A DNA stretch of 36,498 bases from Alphaproteobacteria bacterium. GTDB taxonomy: Bacteria > Pseudomonadota > Alphaproteobacteria > Caulobacterales > Caulobacteraceae. Of this stretch, positions 31,629-36,498 are shown piece by piece. The notes under the pieces are model-generated. The model was not told where the DNA came from and did no database searches. It saw only the letters and a list, made by a program, of their open reading frames with translations. The stretch spans positions 1 through 36,498 of the forward strand of contig JAGWSE010000444.1 in the NCBI GenBank assembly GCA_028869395.1, given 5' to 3'. The number at the start of each line of letters is the position of its first letter. Positions within the stretch are counted from its first letter, which is position 1. The translations under genes and the position numbers were made by a program.

Positions 31629-34600
31629 TCCGCCGCCTTCCGAATTCCGCGACGACCCGGGCGGATATTGCAGGTGACCGCCTTGGTGCTGTGGATGCTC
31701 GTGTTGGGATCGCCGGTGATCGCCAGCAGAACATTCGCCGGTTCGCCCGTGGCGTAGCCCAGTGGGCCATATACCCACGGCATGCCGACCTGGTGCACCT
31801 TGCGGCCGTTGATCGTGAACGGCCGCATCCGCTCGGTCACCATGGCTCGCACCTCGATCTCGCCGCGCGGGCTGGAGAGCACGGTCCAGCCGAGGTGCTC
31901 GATTCCGAGTTCGGCAGCCAGCTCCGGGGAGATTTCGACGAAGGCTTCCGGCTGCAGTTCGGCCGTGTGCGGCGTGATGCGGCTCGGGATGCCGCCGCAG
32001 TGGATTTCGGTCAGCCGGAAAGTCGTGAACACATAAGGGTACCGTGGGTCGCCGGTTTCGGCCAACTCGTTGCCGGGCCTGGGCCAGATCTTGGCCGCCG
32101 GATTCATCTGGTGCTTCTCGTAGAGCTCATTGCGAACCGGGCTCTCGACCGGCTCGTAATGGGTGGGGAGCGGACCATCCTTGATGCCTGAGGCGGCGAA
32201 GATCATCGCCTTTCCGTCGGGCTCCATGATGAACGGCGAGTCCCCGGCGATGGCGTCCATGCCGTGAGGCGTCTTGGACCAGTCCGGCCGGAACTCGGGC
32301 GCCTTGTCCTTGTCGAAGTCCGGCGTGTCATAGCCAGTCCACGCCTTCTTCTCAGCGTCCCACCAGATCATCTTCTTCCGCTCGGACCAGGGCTTTCCGT
32401 CCGGGTCTGCCGAGGCGCGGTTGTAGAGGGTGCGGCGGTTCGACGGCCAGGCGAACGCCCAACCGCTATGGCTGGTGTTATCGCCCGGCTTATCGGGCCG
32501 GCGCGATCGGGCGAGGTTCTTGCCTTCTTCGGGGAAAACCCCCGAGTAGATCCAGCAGCCGCAGGCCGTGGAACCATCGTCCTCCAGGGCCTTGAAATCC
32601 GCGACCTGCTTGCGGTCGGCCGTCGTGTAGCCGTTGATCTCCTTGAGGATCGCCTCGGCGCTCGGTTCTTCACGCTCGCCCTTCACCGGATAGTCCCACG
32701 CCAACGCCTGGATCGGCCGGTCGCGTTCAAGCGTGCTGTCGGCATAGAGCGCCTTCAGGCGCTTTCCGAGATGGAAGATGAACCATGTGTCCGAGCGGCT
32801 GTCGCCCGGCGCCTCGAGCACATGGTCGTGCCACTGCACGAGCCGGCTCGTGTTGGTGACCGTGCCTTCCTTCTCGCCGGGCATGGCCGCGGGCAGGAAG
32901 AAGATCTCCGTCTCGATGTCCTCGGGCCGTGTCTCGCCGTTGCGCACGCGCCGACCGTTGCGCCAGAACTCGGCGGTCTCGGTCATCGCAAAATCGCGCA
33001 CGACCAGCCACTCGAGCTTCGCCATGCCGAGCTCCACGAGCTCGGTGTTGACGGCGCCCACCATCGGGTTCTGGCCCAGCATGAACTGGCCCTTGATCAC
33101 CCCATTGGCCATGGCGAGCGTCATCGGCTCCTGACTGACGTCGCCGGTCAGCTTCGGGACCATCTGGTAGGCCCAGTCGTTGTCGGCGGCGGCGGCCTCG
33201 CCGTACCAGGCCTTCAAGAGGCTGATCGCGTATTTGGGGAAATTCGCCCACCACCCGGTCGCCGCCGTCTCGGTCTTCAGATAGCTCTTCAGGTCGGCGT
33301 GGTCTTCGTGCAGGACCGGCTGCGCCAGATAGCCGGGCAGCATGTTGTAGAGCGTCGGGATATCGGTCGAGCCTTGGATGCTCACGTGACCGCGCAGCGC
33401 CAGCACGCCGCCGCCCGGTCGGCCCACGTTGCCCAGCAAAAGTTGGACGATCGTCGCGGCCCGGATGATCTGCACGCCAACAGAATGGTGCGTCCAGCCC
33501 ACCGCGTAGCAGAAGCAGCCGGTGCGATCGCGACCGGAATTCTTCGCGAGCGTGTCGGCGATCTGCAGGAAGGTTTCCTGCGGACAGCCCGTCGTCGCCT
33601 CCACCATCTCGGGCGTGTAGCGGGCGTAGTGTCGTTTCAGGATCTGGTAGACGCACCTGGGGTGCTGCAGCGTCGGATCGCGCGGCGGCGGGCTCTGCGC
33701 CATGCTCTCGTAGTCGGTGTCGGCGCCGGCCGGATGGCGGTTGGCCAGCGGCGTGGGAGTGGTTTTGCCCTCGTACTGCCAGGTGTCCTGCTTGTAGCTC
33801 TTGGCGTCCGGGTCGTAACCGGAGAAGACGCCGTCGGCATCTTCGGTGTCGAGGTATCGCTCGTCGATGATGTGGTCGAGGTTGGTGTAGGCCAGCGCGT
33901 AGTCGCGGAACCAGAGGTCGTTCTCCAGGATGTGCCGGATCAGGCCGCCCAGGAACGCGATATCGGTGCCGGAGCGGATCGGCGCATGAATGTCGGCGAT
34001 GGCCGAGGTGCGCGTGAACCTTGGGTCAACATGGATGATCTTCCCGCCGCGCCGCTGCGCTTCGACCACGAAACGGAACGCCACGGGGTGGTTCTCCGCC
34101 ATGTTGGAGCCCATGACGACGACATAGTCTGCGTTCGGAAGGTCCCACAGGGCCATCGTCGCCGCGCCGCGTCCGAAGGAGGCGCCCAAACTGGGCACCG
34201 ATGAGGAGTGTCAAATTCGAGCCTGGTTCTCGATGCTCACCATCCCCAGGCCGCCTCCGAACAACTTCTTGATGAGGTAGTTCTCCTCGTTGTCCATCGT
34301 CGCCCCGCCCAACGAGGCGAGACCCAGGGTGTGATTGACGGTGCGACCGTCAGGCATCCGGCTGACGAAGGTCTGGTCGCGCGTCTTCTTGGTCAGCTGG
34401 GCGATGCGGTCCATCGCCCAGTCGAGCGGCTTCTCCTCCCACTCGGTGGCGCGGGGTGCGCGATAGAGCACCTTGTTGATCCGCTTGGGCGACAACAGGG
34501 TGCCCAGGGTTCCGGCTCCCTTTGGGCATAGGGTGCCCTGGTTGACGGGGCTGCGCGGGTCGCCCTCGATGTGAATCGGCTTCTTGTCCTTGGCGTAGAT

Positions 34601-34804
34601 CAGCTGCGAGCAGCCGACGGCGCAGAACGGACAGACGCTCGTGCCGACGGTGTCCGCCTCCTCCAGGCGAGGGCGCCAGGTCTTCGAGTGCGTGCTCTTC
34701 GCGGCCTCGCCATAGACGTCGCCCCCGGACAGCTGCCTGGGCAAGGTCCAGTCCTCGACAAACTTGTTCAGTCGCTCGCCAACGGACTCGCGCAGCTTCT
34801 TCAT
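31625..34804 (-). CDS. Formate dehydrogenase catalytic subunit, selenocysteine-containing
   Basis: A 1059-residue molybdenum (or tungsten) bis-MGD enzyme of the FdnG/FdoG type that oxidises formate to CO2. The 4Fe-4S cluster is bound by Cys58, Cys61, Cys65 (CPFCAVGC) and Cys93 (LCPKG). The active-site residue is selenocysteine at codon 198: ENQARI-U-HSSS, equivalent to NQARVUHG in FdnG. The frame continues perfectly past the UGA into SLGASFGRGA and on to HQVGMPWVYG near the end. No twin-arginine signal exists at the N-terminus (MKKLRESVGERLNKF), unlike FdnG. The 114-residue gene is coupled behind it; the beta subunit is divergent. Confidence 0.93.
34181..34199 (-). promoter_or_regulatory. SECIS-like hairpin for selenocysteine insertion
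   Basis: Read on the minus strand, GGTGCCC and GGGCGCC form a seven-base-pair stem around loop AGTTT. The stem starts 11 bases after the in-frame UGA, and the loop, with the expected G and U, lies about 19-23 bases after it. This matches bacterial SECIS geometry for SelB. Confidence 0.85.
34211..34213 (-). other. In-frame UGA read as selenocysteine (Sec198)
   Basis: This TGA lies inside the formate dehydrogenase gene at the residue that is Sec in FdnG/FdoG and Cys in other family members. Homology is continuous on both sides in the same frame, and a SECIS-like hairpin follows. It is not a true stop. Confidence 0.93.
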
Positions 34805-34869
34805 GGGGACCCCCGCGGAGTTTCGCGCCTGCCCCAATAAGATCGTACCCGCGGCGGCGGTTCCGGCTC

Positions 34870-34898
34870 GGCGACGAAAACATCGCGGGGCGACGAAA
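34870..34898. promoter_or_regulatory. Direct repeat in the divergent formate dehydrogenase promoter
   Basis: GGCGACGAAA occurs at 34870-34879 and again at 34889-34898, a 19-base period of about two helical turns. It lies in the 142-base gap between the catalytic-subunit gene and the divergent 78-residue gene, and may be an operator shared by both. Confidence 0.4.
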
Positions 34899-34946
34899 CC
34901 CGCCCGGGTGTGAACGGTTATGGTCCCGAGTGTGGCGGAGGCGTCT

Positions 34947-35183
34947 ATGCCCCAGATGGCGGGAACGGTGGTGGTCGTCCAGGAAGGGCGGCTGCAGCTC
35001 CTGGACGACAGCGGGGCCGGCCATGTGTTCATCCTGAGCCATGCCTGCGCGGCCGAACCGCAGCAACTCTATGGGCTCGAGCTCGGGCGCACCCGCCTGC
35101 GGATCGACTATTCCGAGCCGACCAACGTCATCGGCTTCCTGGCCGAGAAAATCGAAGTGCTGAACGAGGAGACCGTGAGATGA
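34947..35183 (+). CDS. Small unknown protein ahead of the formate dehydrogenase beta gene
   Basis: A 78-residue, beta-rich protein (TVVVVQEGRLQLLDDSGAG, then RTRLRIDYSEPTNVIGFLAEKI). ATG 34947 is favoured by GGAGG five bases upstream; the frame could also start at ATG 34920. Its stop overlaps the beta-subunit start (ATGA). No family recognised; the predicted fold resembles a small barrel. Operon position suggests an accessory role for formate dehydrogenase. Confidence 0.7.
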   Translation: MPQMAGTVVVVQEGRLQLLDDSGAGHVFILSHACAAEPQQLYGLELGRTRLRIDYSEPTNVIGFLAEKIEVLNEETVR

Positions 35184-36088
35184 CCGTGCCCGCGCGCGCG
35201 CAGGACTTTACGGACTCCATCCTCGAAGCGCCGATCCCCGACGAATCCGAGCTGACCGCCGGGGTCAGGATCGAGCCGGGGAAGTCCTACGGGTTTTTCA
35301 CCGACACCACCGTCTGCATCGGTTGCAAGGCCTGCGAGGTCGCCTGCAAGGAATGGAACAACTTGCCGGCGGACGACGTGGGGCTGACCGGCGATTCCTA
35401 CGACAACACCGGCGCGCTCTCGGCCAATACATGGCGCCACGTGAACTTCGTGGAGCGCTCAGGCGAAAACGGCGTACGCGAGAACAGCCAGACGCCGTTC
35501 CAGAGCGGCTGGCTGATGATGAGCGACGTCTGCAAGCACTGCCACAATGCGCCGTGTCTCGAGGCTTGTCCGACCGGCGCTATCTTCAAGACCGAGTTCG
35601 ACACCGTCGTCGTGCAGCAGGACGTCTGCAACGGCTGCGGCTACTGCGTGCCGGCCTGCCCGTTCGGGGTGGTCGACATCAGTCTGCTGGACGGCAAGGC
35701 GCACAAGTGCACGCTTTGCTACGATCGCCTGAAGGGCGGGCTCGAGCCTGCGTGCGCGAAGGCCTGCCCGACGAATTCCATCCAGTTCGGCGAGATGGAC
35801 GACCTGGTCGAGCGCGCCCACAAGCGCGTCGACGAACTCCATGAGCGTGGCGTTGAGGGCGCGCGGCTCTACGGCGCCCCGGGCGAACCCGGCGCCACCG
35901 GCGACCTCGTCCACCTCAACGCCTTCTTCCTGCTGACCGACCGACCCGAGGTCTACAACCTGCCGCCCGCGCCCACCCGGCCGTCGAACCGCGTGGCGCC
36001 GTCGCTGACGGCGGGCCTCCTCAGCATGGCCGGGTTCGCGCTGCTGGCCGTCGCCGCCTTCGCGGCGCGTCGCGGGAGTGAAGCATGA
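35180..36088 (+). CDS. Formate dehydrogenase iron-sulfur (beta) subunit
   Basis: A 302-residue ferredoxin-type subunit carrying four 4Fe-4S clusters. The first motif is CIGCKACEVAC (Cys46, 49, 52, 56); CKHCHNAPCLEACP, CNGCGYCVPACPFG and CTLCYDRL follow, with CAKACP closing. A C-terminal transmembrane helix (LTAGLLSMAGFALLAVAAFA) anchors it. It passes electrons from the catalytic subunit to the NrfD-like membrane subunit. No N-terminal export signal is seen. It starts and ends in ATGA overlaps with its neighbours. Confidence 0.93.
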   Translation: MTVPARAQDFTDSILEAPIPDESELTAGVRIEPGKSYGFFTDTTVCIGCKACEVACKEWNNLPADDVGLTGDSYDNTGALSANTWRHVNFVERSGENGVRENSQTPFQSGWLMMSDVCKHCHNAPCLEACPTGAIFKTEFDTVVVQQDVCNGCGYCVPACPFGVVDISLLDGKAHKCTLCYDRLKGGLEPACAKACPTNSIQFGEMDDLVERAHKRVDELHERGVEGARLYGAPGEPGATGDLVHLNAFFLLTDRPEVYNLPPAPTRPSNRVAPSLTAGLLSMAGFALLAVAAFAARRGSEA

Positions 36089-36498
36089 AGCCTCCGAGCC
36101 CGCCTTCCGCTCCGCACGAACGCACATCCACGCTGTGGCCTTCGCCGAAGGCCGGCGCCGGCCGCCGGCCCGGCTGGGAGGGGCCCACCTACTATGGCCG
36201 CCCCCAACTGAAGGCCGCCCCATTCAACAGCTGGATCGTGGGCGCATACATCTTCCTCGCCGGAATGAGCGGCTCCTCGAGCATGATCGGCGCCATCGCC
36301 GACGCAGCCGGCGGTCCGAGGGCGCAAGGCGTCGGCAAACGCGCCCGAGGGCTCGCGGTCCTGGCGCCGACGCTCGGGTCGGCCCTGCTGATCAAGGACA
36401 TGCACACCCCGCAACGGTTCTACAACATGCTGCGGGTGTTCAAGCCGCGCTCTCCCATGTCGATCGGGACCTGGATCCTGGTTCCGTTCGGCCTGACG
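36085..36498 (+). CDS. nrfD: NrfD/PsrC-like membrane subunit, 5' part
   Basis: The first 138 residues of a polytopic membrane protein cut by the window end. After a Pro-rich N-terminal stretch come GWEGPTYYGRPQLKAAPFNSW, a membrane helix (WIVGAYIFLAGMSGSSSMIG), a second one near residues 88-100, and DMHTPQRFYNML...PRSPMSIGTWILVPFG, the NrfD/PsrC pattern. Such subunits exchange electrons with quinone. It replaces the cytochrome b subunit (FdnI) of classical formate dehydrogenases. Confidence 0.88.
   Translation, partial: MKPPSPPSAPHERTSTLWPSPKAGAGRRPGWEGPTYYGRPQLKAAPFNSWIVGAYIFLAGMSGSSSMIGAIADAAGGPRAQGVGKRARGLAVLAPTLGSALLIKDMHTPQRFYNMLRVFKPRSPMSIGTWILVPFGLT

Noticed and set aside
32264..34204. 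A 646-codon open frame on the plus strand
   Set aside because: It is antisense to the formate dehydrogenase catalytic subunit and shows no recognisable motif.
34198..34213. A nonsense mutation or frameshift splitting the formate dehydrogenase gene
   Set aside because: The frame and homology continue unchanged across the TGA, the residue is Sec in the family, and a SECIS-like hairpin follows.
1..36498. Insertion sequences, prophage, CRISPR arrays or toxin-antitoxin pairs
   Set aside because: No transposase, integrase, phage structural gene or regularly spaced repeat was seen. The tandem small-gene pairs do not resemble toxin-antitoxin families that I know.

Overview
The window is high-G+C DNA with tightly packed genes, many ATGA start/stop overlaps, and gene content typical of Alphaproteobacteria. 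The best guess is a member of the Caulobacteraceae (Phenylobacterium/Caulobacter-like). The assignment rests on gene style and family recognition, not on a marker phylogeny. No insertion sequence, prophage, CRISPR array or origin was seen.

Left part (1-9725) is a phosphate-starvation region. The 3' end of a PhoR-like kinase is followed by a convergent CheY-like regulator. Then come phoU (copy 1), phoB and a PlcP/LpxH-like metallophosphatase; a small DUF2188-like gene on the other strand; a phosphate-selective-type porin; and pstS-pstC-pstA-pstB-phoU (copy 2). Four intergenic sites match Pho boxes (7-bp half-sites every 11 bp): before phoU1-phoB, the phosphatase, the porin and pstS. Together the genes cover sensing (PhoR/PhoB/PhoU), outer-membrane entry (porin), high-affinity uptake (Pst) and probably phospholipid remodelling (PlcP-like).

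Middle part (9722-28761) is a mixed housekeeping region. It holds a nitronate monooxygenase-like gene, an alpha/beta hydrolase, a DUF3307 protein, a response regulator, a pair of related small proteins, a triple-PAS hybrid kinase behind a tiny coupled leader ORF, a Nudix hydrolase and a DUF885 protein. It continues with map and sfsA, a CinA-type protein, a second pair of related small secreted proteins, a double-domain CoA-transferase, an OmpA-family protein, an enoyl-CoA hydratase, a VOC protein, an unknown membrane-anchored protein, a lipoprotein cytochrome c and an SDR oxidoreductase.

At 28889-29193 lies a tRNA-Leu(UAA) gene interrupted at the anticodon (after U34) by a compact group I intron of 218 nt, with a strong hairpin directly behind it.

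Right part (29367-36498) is a formate dehydrogenase locus: two c-type cytochromes and fdhD on the plus strand; the catalytic subunit on the minus strand, read through an in-frame UGA (selenocysteine, codon 198) followed by a SECIS-like hairpin, with a small unknown gene behind it; and, divergently, another small unknown gene, the 4Fe-4S subunit and the start of an NrfD-type membrane subunit cut by the window end. The catalytic and iron-sulfur subunits lack visible export signals, so the catalytic side is inferred to face the cytoplasm.
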